A stretch of DNA of 64,000 nucleotides from Acetobacter papayae JCM 25143 (GTDB lineage Bacteria; Pseudomonadota; Alphaproteobacteria; Acetobacterales; Acetobacteraceae), in contig NZ_BAIN01000006.1 in NCBI RefSeq assembly GCF_000613285.1, positions 1-64,000 on the forward strand, written 5' to 3'. Below, piece after piece: positions 27,234 to 37,992 of this stretch. Made by a program: the position numbers and the translations under genes. The notes beneath the pieces were generated by a model, which was given only the letters and a program-made list of their open reading frames with translations, did not search any database and had not been told where the DNA came from. The stretch's first letter is position 1. Each line of letters begins with the position of its first letter.

Positions 27234-28287
27234 ACACTCTTGCCAAAATTCCCGTTACGGTTGTCACTGGCTTTCTGGGGGCCGGAAAAACCACCCTTAT
27301 CCGCCATCTGCTGCAAAACCCCGGCGGGCGCAGGCTGGCCGTGCTGGTGAACGAATTCGGCACGGTGGGTGTGGACGGCGAAATCCTGCGGGCCTGTGCG
27401 GATGAAAACTGCCCCGAAAGCGCGATTGTGGAACTGGCCAATGGCTGTATCTGCTGCACTGTTGCAGATGATTTCATCCCTACGGTTGAACAGCTCATGG
27501 CCCTGCCTCAGAAGCCTGACCATATCCTGATTGAAACCTCGGGTCTGGCGCTACCCAAGCCGTTGCTCAAGGCATTTGACTGGCCCTCCATCCGCTCGCG
27601 CATTACTGTCGATGGCGTGATTGCTTTGGCTGATGCGGAAGCGGTGGCAGCCGGGCGTTTTGCCCCCGACCCTGCCGCAGTGGACGCCCAGCGTGCGCAG
27701 GATGACAGTCTGGACCACGAAACCCCTCTGGCCGAAGTGTTTGAAGACCAGATTGCCTGCGCTGACCTCGTGCTGCTGACCAAGGCCGACCTTGTGATGA
27801 GGCAACGCTGGAAGCCGCGCGTGCGGTTATTCTGGCCGAAGCGCCACGCCCCCTGCCCGTTCTGCCCGTCCGTGATGGTGCGATTGACCCCACCGTTATT
27901 CTGGGCCTGAACGCAGCGGCGGAAGATGATCTGGCCGCCCGTCCCTCGCATCATGATGGTGAAGATGAACACGAACATGAGGATTTCGACAGCACGGTCG
28001 TAACCCTGCCCGAGATTGATGACCCCGAAGCACTGGCTCAGGCTATTATCCGCCTTGCACGCGAGCAGGATATTCTGCGCGTCAAGGGGTATGTTGCGGT
28101 TCGGGGCAAGCCCATGCGGCTGCTGGTTCAGGCTGTAGGGGCCAGAGTGCGCCACCAGTTTGATCAGCCATGGGGGAGTCGCCCGCGTGAGGGGCGCCTT
28201 GTGGTTATTGCCGAGCATGACCATCTGAACCTGCAGGCCGTGCAGGCTGTTCTGCTCGGCGCAACCGCGCAGATACAGGCGGGCTGA
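27230..28287 (+). CDS. cobW: CobW GTPase (cobalamin metallochaperone), frame break near 27799
   Basis: A G3E-family GTPase thought to deliver cobalt for corrin insertion. Walker A is GFLGAGKTTLI, the metal-binding CXCC-type motif is GCICCTV, and the guanine-specificity motif TKADL lies just before the break. After one missing base near 27799 the sequence continues in frame through a histidine-rich stretch (HHDGEDEHEHED) to a CobW C-terminal domain ending at 28287. About 352 residues after repair. Confidence 0.93.
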
Positions 28288-28309
28288 AGCACAGGCGGGG
28301 CTAAGGGTA

Positions 28310-31300
28310 ATGCATGTTATCTTCCGAGAAAACCGTGGCCTTGACGGGCTGGAGAATGCCACGGATCTCGGCCAGAGCCCTGCCCCGCTTGTTGTCCTGT
28401 CCTTTTCAGACAGTGACCTGAGTGCCTTTGCGGCAGGATGGCAGGTTGGACAGAGCTCCCTGCCCGCGCTGCGCCTTGCCAACCTTGCCGCCCTTAAACA
28501 TCCCCTGAGTGTCGATACCTATATCGAGCGTACTCTCGCCAACAGCAGGGCGGTGCTGGTGCGGCTGATTGGCGGCGCGGGATACTGGCGCTACGGGCTG
28601 GAACAGCTCAACGCTCTGGCCCGCTCTACCGGTATGGCGCTGGCTGTGATCCCTGCTGATGGCAGGGCTGACCCAACACTGGATGAGTTTTCGACCGTTC
28701 CTGCCGAAAGCCTGCGTAATCTTGCCCGGCTGTGCGACACAGGTGGGGCAGAGGCAGCCCATGCCGCACTCTGCCTACTGGCGCAAACCGCAGGCCTGCC
28801 CGCACCGCCTGTGGCCCCAGTGCCTACTATACCGGATTATGGCTGGTACCAGTCCGGTATGGGCGTTATGCCTGCTCCACCAGAGGGAGACCGCCCGCTT
28901 GCGGTTGTCGTGTTCTATCGTGCGTATCTGACCAGCGCTGACACGGCCCCCATTGATGCGCTGATAGAGGCCCTGCAAGCGCGTGGGTTTCGTGTCGCGG
29001 GTCTGTTTGCCCCCTCTCTCAAGGGAGCCGCAGCCCCATGGCTGCGTGCGGCACTTATGCAGGCCAGCCCGGCTGTTATTGTCAACGCCACTGCTTTTTC
29101 CGGGCAGGATGCAGGGGGCTCTTCTCCACTGGATACGCCGGGTTGCCCGGTTTTTCAGATCGCTCTTGCCACCAACAGCCAGCAGGACTGGCAGGACGCC
29201 GAGCGTGGGCTTTCCCCAGCAGATCTGGCCATGCACGTTGTTCTGCCTGAAGTGGACGGGCGGATCATGGCTGGTGTTGCCAGCTTCAAGGCGTTGGAAA
29301 CACCGGACGAGGCGCTCCAGTTCGCCCGCGCCATACATCAGCCTGTTCCTGACCGGATCGCGGCCATTGCGGACAAGGTGGCAGCTTGGCACAGGCTGGC
29401 CGTAACGCCTGCCCACCAGCGCGCCGTGGCGTTCGTGCTTTCCACCTACCCGGGCCGAACAGACCAGATGGCCCATGCCGTGGGGCTGGATGCCCTTGCC
29501 TCAACCGAGGCCATGCTGGAAACGCTGGCGGCGGAAGGCTACACACTTGCACAGGCGGGCGAGCCTCTGGCCACAGCCCTGTCAAGGCAGGAAGCCACAT
29601 GGCCAGTCTCTGCATACAAGGCAGCACTTAAACGCTTGCCGGCTCTCCTGCGGGAGCAGCTTGTGCAGGTCTGGGGTGAGCCGGAGCAGGACCCTGCCGT
29701 GCGCGATGGCATGTTTCACTTCGCGCTCACGCGCAGGGGCCGCATGTTGTTGGCCCTTCAGCCCGAACGCGGTCGTCATGCCGAGCGCGATGCGGATTAT
29801 CACGACACCGCCCGTGTGCCCTGCCATGCGTATGTGGCGTTTTATCTCTGGCTGCATGAGCAGGGCCTGCATGCTCTGGTGCATGTTGGCGCGCATGGCA
29901 CGTTGGAGTGGTTGCCGGGCAAGGCTGTTGCCCTGTCGCAAACCTGCTGGCCGGAAGTGCTCTGCGGGGCCATGCCTGTCATTTATCCGTTTATCGTCAA
30001 CGATCCCGGCGAGGCCGCACAGGCCCGGCGGCGGATCGGGGCTCTTACCCTCGGGCATCTGCCTCCCGCCATGGTGCAGGCCAATGTGCCAGAAAGTCTG
30101 CTGCATCTTGAACGGTTGCTGGACGAATACGCCACGGCCGATGGTCTGGACCCGGCCCGCCGCAACCGCCTTATTCCCCTTATCCGGGCAGAAGCCCGTG
30201 CTACCGGCGTGGAGGCTGATCTGGGGTTGGATACTGCGGCAAGCCCGGCAGAAGCATGGTGCGGATCGACCGCTTTGTTTGCGACCTGAAAGAAAGCCAG
30301 TTTGGTGATGGCCTGCATGTTTACGGACAGGGTGAAGGCGAAAACCACGGCCTTGTGCGCGCACTGGCGGGCTTGCGGGTTGAGGGCGGGCCATCAGGCT
30401 CGCCCGCACGGGGGCGGACGGATGTTCTACCCACAGGGCGCAACCTGTATGCTGTGGACCCCCGCGCCGTGCCCAGCCGCGCGGCGCATGCGCAGGGGGT
30501 AAAACTGGCGGAGGAACTGCTCCGCCGTCATTTGCAGGACCATGGAGACTGGCCAAAGGGGCTGGTTATCGATCTGTGGGGTTCCGCTACCATGCGCACG
30601 GCGGGGGAAGAATTCTCCATGGCGCTGCATCTTGCCGGGCTTGCCCCCATGTGGGAGCCGGGTTCGGAACGGGTATCGGGGTTTGAAATCCTGCCGCCCG
30701 TGCTGCTGGAGCGGCCCCGGATTGATGTCACACTGCGCGTGTCGGGCCTTTTCAGGGATGTTTTTCCCGATCTGGCGCGGTTGTTCGATGCCGCAACCCG
30801 CGCGCTGGCCGAGCGTACGGGCGAGGATATGCTCGATAATCCTTACCGTAAGAGCGCGCCTCGTATTTTTGGTCCGCGCCCCGGCACCTATGGTCTGGCC
30901 ATGGAGGACCCGGCAGAACGGTTTGATGAGCAGAGCCGACAGGCTGCGGGTGAAGCGTGGCTGAAAGCCTCTGAATGGAGCATGGACGCCACAGGCGCCA
31001 TAAAGCGTGACCGCGCAGCGTTGGAAGAGCGGCTGCGGACGGCTGATACCTTCACCCATATTCAGGACCTGCCCGAAATGGATCTGTTGCTGGCCCGAGA
31101 TTATGCTGCTCATGAGGGTGGGTTTTCGGCGGCCATGGCGGCTCTGGGGCATGCTCAGCCTGCACTGTATCACCTTGATACAACCCGTGCCGGAGCACCA
31201 CAGGCCCGTATTCTGGGCGAGGAACTGGCCCGCATTGTGCGCGTACGGGCGACCAGCCCGGTCTGGGCGGCGGGTATGATGCGCCACGGTTTTCGTGGGG

Positions 31301-31548
31301 CAGCAGAAATAGCGGCTACACTGGACAATCTGGCAGCCTTCGCCCACCTGACGCGGCAGGTGCCAGCACATCTGTTCGACCTGTATTTTGAAGCAACACT
31401 GGGGCGGGACGATGTGTCCGCTTTCATGGAGCGGGAAAACCCTATGGCTTTGGAGGCGCTGCGCACGCGTTTTCAGGCGCTAGCCACCGCTGGGCTGTGG
31501 CGGAGCCGTAGTAACTCCATTATTGCCAGACTGGATGCTCCCGGCTGA
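28310..31548 (+). CDS. cobN: Cobaltochelatase subunit CobN, frame break near 30256
   Basis: The large subunit of the aerobic, ATP-dependent cobaltochelatase, which inserts cobalt into hydrogenobyrinic acid a,c-diamide. Recognised by its length (about 1,079 residues repaired) and family sequence such as GTLEWLPGKAVALS, NDPGEAAQARRR and ENHGLVRALAG. One G is missing at about 30255 (GGG to GG), shifting the frame from AEAW to VRIDRFVC. The partner subunits CobS and CobT are not in the window. The stop overlaps the cobG ATG. Confidence 0.95.
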
Positions 31549-32716
31549 TGTCAGGTTCACCCGCCCCCCTTATCAAAGGATGGTGCCCCGGTGCTCTTCG
31601 CCCCATGCTGTCCGGAGACGGGCTGGTGGTACGGGTGCGCCCACATGGTGGCTGCCTGTCGCGCGTGCAGCTTGGTGGACTGGGGGAACTGGCGCAGGCT
31701 TATGGGAATGGGCTGGTTGATTTTTCGGCCCGCGCCAACCTGCAACTGCGGGGCATAAAGCCGGAGGGGCATGCCGCCGTTCTGGAGGGCTTAACGCCCT
31801 AAACCTGCTTGATACTGACCCCGAGATAGAGTCAGCGCGCAACATCATGGTCACGCCGTTCTGGCAGGCAGATGATGGCACAACCGCACTGGTGCAGGCG
31901 CTGGAGAATAGTCTCCAACACGCTATAGTGCATGACGGGCTACGCCTGCCGGGTAAATTCGGTTTTGCTATAGATTGTGCGGGCCCCCCGGTTCTGCGGC
32001 AGGCCTCGGCGGACATCCGTATCGAACGCACAGAGGCGGGCTCCCTGCTTCTCTATGCCGATGGTGCGCAAACAGGCAGGCTGGTAGATCCGCATAATGC
32101 GGTTGAACAGGCCATGGCGCTGGCAAACTGGTTTGTGCGCAGTGGTGGTGTGTGCAATGGCCGGGGGCGGATGGCCAGCCATGTGCGGCATATGCCTTTG
32201 CCGCCGGAATATAATACGCCTGTGCCGCTCGCCCCGCCTTTCATACCCGAACCCGGGATGACGTCAGCCGGGTGGATGGCGGGAGTGGCTTTCGGGCAAT
32301 GCCATGCCTCAACGCTGTGCGCACTGTCCACCATGGCTCCCCTGCGCCTGACGCCATGGCGCATGATCGTTCTGGAGGGTGTGATACAGGCTCCAGATCT
32401 TGCGGAGCTTCTACAGGCCGGGGATGCCCGCCTGCGTGTGGCGGCCTGCACCGGGGCACTGGCCTGCCCGCAGGCGCTCGCACCCGTGCGGGCACTGGCA
32501 TCTGATCTTGCGGCCCATGTGCCTGCCCACGCATTTTTGCATGTTTCGGGCTGTGCCAAGGGCTGCGCGCATCCGCAGGCGGCCACACTGACACTGGTTG
32601 CGCAAAGCGGGGGGTTTGCTCTCATCCATCATGGCACTACAACAGACCAGCCCATAGCCAGAAACCTTTCACCCGAAAGGTTGCGCGCCCACCCCGAGCT
32701 GATGACCAAGGACTGA
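31548..32716 (+). CDS. cobG: Precorrin-3B synthase CobG, frame break near 31787
   Basis: The oxygen-dependent enzyme that makes precorrin-3B, so it marks the aerobic pathway. It belongs to the nitrite/sulfite reductase-like family and binds a 4Fe-4S cluster; cysteines in CTGALACPQA and SGCAKGCAHPQA are the likely ligands. The frame breaks near 31787, where GGGG seems to be GGG, and continues through NALNLLDTDPE. About 389 residues after repair. The stop and the cobH start overlap (TGATG). Confidence 0.9.
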
Positions 32717-33344
32717 TGCCCCACTGCTTTGAAACCGATGGCGCCGCCATCTACCGCCAGTCTTTTTCCATCATCCGGGCAGAGGCTACTCTGGACGGCC
32801 TGAGCCCGACTGAAGAACAGGTTGTTGTGCGCATGATCCACGCGGCCGGTATGGTTGGGCTGGAAAAAAATATCGTCTTTACGCCCGGCATGGCGGAAAC
32901 AGCGCGTGCAGCATTGCAGGGTGGCGCGCCTATTCTGTGTGATGCACGTATGGTTTCCGAAGGAATTACCCGCTCACGCCTGCCCGCACAGAACCGGGTG
33001 GTCTGCACCCTGCATGAACCACGGTGCCAGACCTTGCGCAAAGCATGGGTACAACCCGGTCCGCGGCTGCCATTGAACTGTGGCGGCCCTTTCTTGCAGG
33101 GAGCATTGTTGCCATTGGCAACGCGCCGACAGCCCTTTTCCACCTGCTGAACATGCTTGAAGATCCCGCCTGCTCACGACCGGCCGCCATTATCGGCTGC
33201 CCGGTGGGTTTTGTGGGGGCGGCGGAATCAAAAGAAGCGCTGCTGGAAGATGCTCCCTGTCCCGCTCTGATTGTAAGGGGTCGGCTGGGTGGATCGGCCA
33301 TGACGGTTGCCGCCATCAATGCGCTGGCCTGCGACAGGGAGTAG
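32716..33344 (+). CDS. cobH: Precorrin-8X methylmutase CobH, frame break near 33020
   Basis: Moves the C-11 methyl group to C-12 to give hydrogenobyrinic acid. Family motifs: AIYRQSFSIIRAEA, VRMIHAAGM (with the key histidine), and PVGFVGAAESKEAL. The frame breaks near 33020; the second half is complete to ALACDRE. About 210 residues after repair. Confidence 0.93.
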
Positions 33345-33348
33345 CCGC

Positions 33349-34128
33349 ATGGGCACGATCATATGCGTGGGACTTGGCCCCGGAGACCCGGATCTGATGA
33401 GCCGCAAGGCGGCTCGGCTGATCGAAGGTGGCCAGCATGTGGCCTATTTTCGCAAGGCGGGACAGTTGGGGCAGGCGCGCCGGATTGTGGAAGGGATGCT
33501 CCACCCGGATGTAACGGAATATCCCATGGAATATCCGGTTACGACAGAAATTGCCTTTGCCTGCGTTGACTATAACGACCTGCTGGCCAGTTTTTATGAT
33601 GACTGGGCCGATCGTCTTTGCCAGATGGCGCAAAAGCACGATGTCATTGTCCTGTGCGAAGGAGACCCGTTCCTTTACGGTTCCTTCATTCACCTGCATG
33701 CCCGCTTGCAGGGGCGCTGCCCGGTAGAGGTTGTACCCGGTATTCCCGGCATGACTGGCTGCTGGCACGCAACGGGGCAGCCCATTACATGCGGGGATGA
33801 TGTTCTGGCAGTCTTGCCCGGCACATTGTCTGAAGCAGCGCTTGTGCACCACATGCGTCAGGCTGATGCGCTGGTGATCATGAAAACAGGCCGTAACCTG
33901 CCAAAAATCCGCCGGGCGCTGGCCCAGACCGGGTTGCTTGAACGGGCATGGCTGATCGAACGGGGCACCATGCCCAACCAGCGGGTTATCCGGCTGGAGG
34001 AAGCCGCCGAGCAGGATTGCCCCTATTTTGCAATCGTGCTGGTGCATGGCAATGGCCGTCGCCCGGAACGGCGTCAACAGGTTGAGGCTATGGCAGGTGC
34101 CACTGACACGGATGGAACACAGTCATGA
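33349..34128 (+). CDS. cobI: Precorrin-2 C(20)-methyltransferase
   Basis: Intact, 259 residues. The SAM-dependent tetrapyrrole methylase fold shows VGLGPGDPDLMSRKA at the N-terminus and CEGDPFLYGS at the second conserved site. It makes precorrin-3A from precorrin-2. The ATG at 33349 was chosen because VGLGPGDP then sits at the expected distance. Ends with a four-base overlap with cobJ. Confidence 0.95.
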   Translation: MGTIICVGLGPGDPDLMSRKAARLIEGGQHVAYFRKAGQLGQARRIVEGMLHPDVTEYPMEYPVTTEIAFACVDYNDLLASFYDDWADRLCQMAQKHDVIVLCEGDPFLYGSFIHLHARLQGRCPVEVVPGIPGMTGCWHATGQPITCGDDVLAVLPGTLSEAALVHHMRQADALVIMKTGRNLPKIRRALAQTGLLERAWLIERGTMPNQRVIRLEEAAEQDCPYFAIVLVHGNGRRPERRQQVEAMAGATDTDGTQS

Positions 34129-34877
34129 GTGGGAGTGTTGTTGTCGCGGGTCTGGGTCCGGGTGACTCGCTTCTGGTTACACCTGAAGTGCAGAGGGCGC
34201 TCGATAATGCCACTGATATTCTGGGGTATATTCCCTATGTAGCCCGTATTGCTGCCCGTCCCGGTTTAAACCTGCACCCAAGCGACAATCGTGAGGAACT
34301 TCACCGCGCCCGCCATGCGCTGGAACTGGCCCGGCAGGGTCGGCACGCGGTTATTGTGTCATCAGGCGATCCCGGCGTATTTGCCATGGCGTCCGCCCTG
34401 TTCGAAGCGCTTGAATCCGGAGACTACGACACAAATACGGATATCCGTATTCTGCCGGGCATTACCGCCATGCTGGCAGCGGCGGCCCGGGCAGGAGCTC
34501 CCTTGGGGCATGATTTCTGCGTCATCAACCTGTCTGACAATCTCAAACCATGGAGTGTGGTCGAGCAGCGGTTGCGAATGGCGGCCCGTGGTGATTTTGC
34601 CATGGCTTTTTATAACCCGCGCAGTAAAAGCCGCCCGCACCAGTTCGCGCATGTTCTGGAAATCCTGCGCGAGGAATGCGAAAGCCAGCGCCTTGTTATT
34701 TTTGCCCGTGCAGTCAGCACACCCGATGAAACCGTGCGGACAGTCACGCTGGCGCAGGCTACCCCCGATATGGCGGATATGCGCACGGTCGTTATTGTTG
34801 GCAACAGCCTGACCCGGCAGGTTGGTCGCTGGGTCTATACACCACGCTCTGTGGTGGTGCCTGCCTCCGCGCCATGA
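34125..34877 (+). CDS. cobJ: Precorrin-3B C(17)-methyltransferase
   Basis: Intact, 250 residues, ring-contracting methylase. Shows VAGLGPGDSLLVTPE, SSGDPGVFAMA and FYNPRSKSRPHQ, all diagnostic of CobJ. It overlaps cobI (ATGA) and its last 43 bases overlap the end of the minus-strand cobK. Confidence 0.96.
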   Translation: MSGSVVVAGLGPGDSLLVTPEVQRALDNATDILGYIPYVARIAARPGLNLHPSDNREELHRARHALELARQGRHAVIVSSGDPGVFAMASALFEALESGDYDTNTDIRILPGITAMLAAAARAGAPLGHDFCVINLSDNLKPWSVVEQRLRMAARGDFAMAFYNPRSKSRPHQFAHVLEILREECESQRLVIFARAVSTPDETVRTVTLAQATPDMADMRTVVIVGNSLTRQVGRWVYTPRSVVVPASAP

Positions 34878-35602
34878 GCCAGCCAGTTCATGACAGCCTC
34901 TACACTATGCCTGACCGCCCGAGGTGGCACAGCAGGTCGGTCGATCAGGATTACGGGCAACCCCAGAACCCGCGCGGCATCCAGCTTGGCGCGGGCACCT
35001 GTGCCTCCAGCATTTTTGGCGACGATATGCGTGATGGCGTGCGTGCGCAGCAGGGCGAGGTCTTCGGCCTCAGTAAACGGCCCGCGTGCAATTACGGCTT
35101 GAGCTCGTGGCAGCGGCAGGGGCGTGTCGGGGGCATCAACCAGCCGCAGCAGATAGAAATGCTGGCTTTTATGGCTGAACGCGCTGAGTGTCTGTTTGCC
35201 GATAGCCAGAAACACGCGGACCGGGCTGTCTGGCAAAGCCTGCACGGCCGTTTCGGTATTGGGCACGGACAGCCATGTATCATCCGGTCCTGCCCGCCAT
35301 GCCGGACGTTCCAGCGCACACAGCGCCACATTGGTCATGCCGCAGGCAGCAACGGCATTGGCGCTCATTTGCGCGGCAAAGGGGTGAGTCGCGTCGATAA
35401 CATGGGTAATGTTTTCGGCCCGCAGATAGGCGGCCAGTCCTGTCACGCCGCCAAAACCGCCAATCCGCGTCGGCAGGGGCTGGCTTACGGGTGCCGTCGT
35501 GCGTCCAGCATAGGAAAAAACGGCATCAGCTCCGCTATTCGCCAGAACGCGCGCCATCTGCGAGGCTTCACTTGTGCCACCCAGCAGAAGGATACGTGGC
35601 AT
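34835..35602 (-). CDS. cobK: Precorrin-6A reductase
   Basis: An NADPH-dependent reductase of 255 residues, intact. Begins MPRILLLGGTSEA, a Rossmann-like nucleotide site; the family stretch THVIDATHPFAAQMS follows. It is the only gene of the cobG-cobF block on the minus strand. Its start codon shares the CATG at 35600-35603 with the cobL start on the other strand. Confidence 0.94.
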   Translation of the reverse strand: MPRILLLGGTSEASQMARVLANSGADAVFSYAGRTTAPVSQPLPTRIGGFGGVTGLAAYLRAENITHVIDATHPFAAQMSANAVAACGMTNVALCALERPAWRAGPDDTWLSVPNTETAVQALPDSPVRVFLAIGKQTLSAFSHKSQHFYLLRLVDAPDTPLPLPRAQAVIARGPFTEAEDLALLRTHAITHIVAKNAGGTGARAKLDAARVLGLPVILIDRPAVPPRAVRHSVEAVMNWLAHGAEAGTTTERGV

Positions 35603-36817
35603 GTCTGAGCCTCTCCCGGGCACGGCATTTCCCTGGCTGTCTGTCATTGGCATGGGGGAAGATAGGCTTGAAGCGCTGCCACCGGCAAGCCGTGCCGCGC
35701 TCGATGAGGCTGAGGTGGTTTTTGGGGCCCCCGTCATCTGGCTCTGGCCGGGCTTGAGGCGTCTTCCCGTGCGCGGTTGTGGCCGGTGCCCTTTAGCGTA
35801 GAGCCGGTTCTGGCCCTGCGTGGGCGCAAGGTGGTGGTTCTGGCTTCAGGCGATCCATTCTGGTACGGCGCGGGGGGTAGCCTGTGCACACATCTCACGC
35901 CCGGAGAATGGCGGGCTTACCCTGCGCCTTCAACATTTTCATGGGTTGCAGCCCGTATGGGGTGGCGTCTGGAAGAAACACCCTGTCTGGGTCTGCATGC
36001 AGCCCCTTTTGAGCGGTTGGTGCCAAGCCTGTACCACGGCGGGCAGGCAATATGCCTCCTGCGTGACGGCAAGGCGCCCGAAGAACTTGCCCACTGGCTG
36101 GAACAGCGCGGGTTCGGGCTTAGCACGCTGCACGTCATGGAAGCGCTGGGTGGGGCGCATGAGCGTATCAGAATCACACGGGCCAACAGCTTTGACCTAA
36201 CGGATATTCAGGCCCCGGTGGCCGTTGCCCTGTCCATGGTCGGGAGCGGACCTCATGCTGCCGGGTTGCCCGCAGGCTTTGGTCTGCCGGATGATCTGTT
36301 CGCGCATGATGGGCAGATTACCAAAAGCCCCATACGTGCCCTCACTCTGTCCGCTCTGGCTCCGCGTCGGGGTGAAGTGCTGTGGGACCTGGGGGCTGGT
36401 TCGGGCTCTATCAGTGTGGAGTGGTGTCTGTCTGGCGGCCGGGCCTGTGCCGTTGAGCGCGATCCTGAACGCTGTGCACGCATACGCGCTAATGCAGCCC
36501 GGTTTGGCGTGGAGCATAGGCTGAGCGTGTTGCAGGCGGATACAAACAGCACCCTGCCCCAAATGTCTCCCAGTGCTGTTTTTATTGGCGGCGGCGCGAG
36601 CGAGGCGCTGCTGGCGCGTGTGTGGGAGCGGGTGCCAGAAGGCACGCGCTTTGTTATCAACGCCGTAACGCTGGAAACCGAAACGCTGCTGGCTACATGG
36701 CATGCCCGTGTTGGAGGAAGCCTGCTGCGGATAGAACTGGCGCACTCCCAACCTCTGGGGCGTATGCGCGGCTGGTCTCCCTCGCGTCCGGTTGTGCAGT
36801 GGAGCGTGATCCGATGA
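35601..36817 (+). CDS. cobL: Precorrin-6B C(5,15)-methyltransferase (decarboxylating) CobL, frame break near 35733
   Basis: A two-domain enzyme. The N-terminal methylase domain (CbiE-like, with VIGMGEDRLEAL and ASGDPFWYGAG) is fused to a C-terminal Rossmann methylase domain (CbiT-like, with LWDLGAGSGSISVEW). The frame breaks near 35733 in a G4C5 run; one more C restores VFGAPRHLALAGLEA. About 405 residues after repair. The stop overlaps the next start (ATGA). Confidence 0.94.
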
Positions 36818-37251
36818 GGGTTGTAGGGTTTGGCCTGCGCCCTCATGCCCCACGGAATGCGTTGGAGCAGGTGCTTGCCCGTGTGCTGGATGCAGCCCGT
36901 GCTCATGATGGTAAGCCGCCTATTGTGCACGCGATGGCCACTCTTGCACGCAGGGCGGAACACCCGGGCTTGCGGTGTCTGGCGCAGGCTTATGCGCTGC
37001 CTGTCATTGCGGTGGATGAAACCAGAGTGGCGGGGGTTGCCACCCCTACCCGCTCGGCGCGGATTGAAGCCCTTTTTGCCACCGGCAGCATAGCAGAGGC
37101 TACGGCCCTGCTGGCTGCTGGAGAGGGTGCGCGCATTATCGTATCACGTATCGTATCGCCTGATGGTACAGCCAGCGCCGCCATGGCCGAGACAGAAGGA
37201 TTTATCAGGCATGACCGTTCATTTCATTGGCGCAGGTCCCGGCGCACCTGA
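36814..37251 (+). CDS. cobE: CobE/CbiG C-terminal-type cobalamin biosynthesis protein
   Basis: A 145-residue protein matching CobE, the small homolog of the CbiG C-terminal domain (GFGLRPHAPRNALEQVL, AVDETRVAGVATPT). CobE is needed for efficient cobalamin synthesis, but its exact role in the aerobic path is unclear. The ATG at 36814 overlaps the cobL stop. Its end overlaps the start of cobM by 41 bases, so the last residues may be frame-altered. Confidence 0.85.
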   Translation: MRVVGFGLRPHAPRNALEQVLARVLDAARAHDGKPPIVHAMATLARRAEHPGLRCLAQAYALPVIAVDETRVAGVATPTRSARIEALFATGSIAEATALLAAGEGARIIVSRIVSPDGTASAAMAETEGFIRHDRSFHWRRSRRT

Positions 37252-37992
37252 TCTTCTGACCTGCGGGGTGCCAAGCTGATCGCACAAAGCCCTGTCTGCC
37301 TGTATGCGGGCTCACTTATCCCCGCAGGGGTGCTGGAGCACTGCGCTGCGGGTACAAAGATTATTAACACTGCGCCCCTGTCGCTGGATGAGATCATGGC
37401 AGAAATTGTCTCGGCTCATGATCAGGGGCAGGATATCGCTAGGCTGCATTCGGGTGATCTATCGGTCTGGTCCGCCATGGGGGAACAAATCCGCCGCTTG
37501 CAGGCGCTCGATATTCCCTACGATGTCACGCCCGGCGTACCGTCCTTCGCGGCTGCAGCTGCTGCACTGGATGTTGAACTGACCCGCCCCGGTGTCGCGC
37601 AATCCGTGGTGTTGACCCGCACCTCGGGTCGCGCCAGCGCCATGCCGGAGCGCGAAACCCTGAGCGCTTTCGCCCAGACCGGTGCAACACTGGCCATCCA
37701 CCTGTCCGTGCATGTTCTGCCTCGCGTTATCAGCGAATTATTGCCGCATTATGGAGCTGACTGCCCCATAGCCGTGGTATGGCGGGCAAGTTGGCCGGAT
37801 GAGAAAATTGTCCGCGCGACACTGGGCACGCTTGATACGGATATTGCCGAGCAGATGGAGCGTACGGCCCTTATTCTTGTCGGTGCCCCTCTTGCAGCCG
37901 GTGATTTTGAGGAAAGCCGCCTGTATGCCGCTGATTACGACAGGCGTTACCGCCCGGTTGGCACGCAGCCGCGCTTTCCGCAAACTCCATGA
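37211..37992 (+). CDS. cobM: Precorrin-4 C(11)-methyltransferase, frame break near 37260
   Basis: SAM-dependent methylase. The N-terminus [17 protein letters not shown] is followed after one missing base by [18 protein letters not shown], and then by the diagnostic [16 protein letters not shown]. About 261 residues after repair. The stop overlaps the cobB start. Confidence 0.94.

Noticed and set aside
28310-31548. Two separate CobN half-genes as a real split chelatase
   Set aside because: The join lies within a conserved stretch and one G restores a continuous standard-length protein; the second half has no ribosome binding site.
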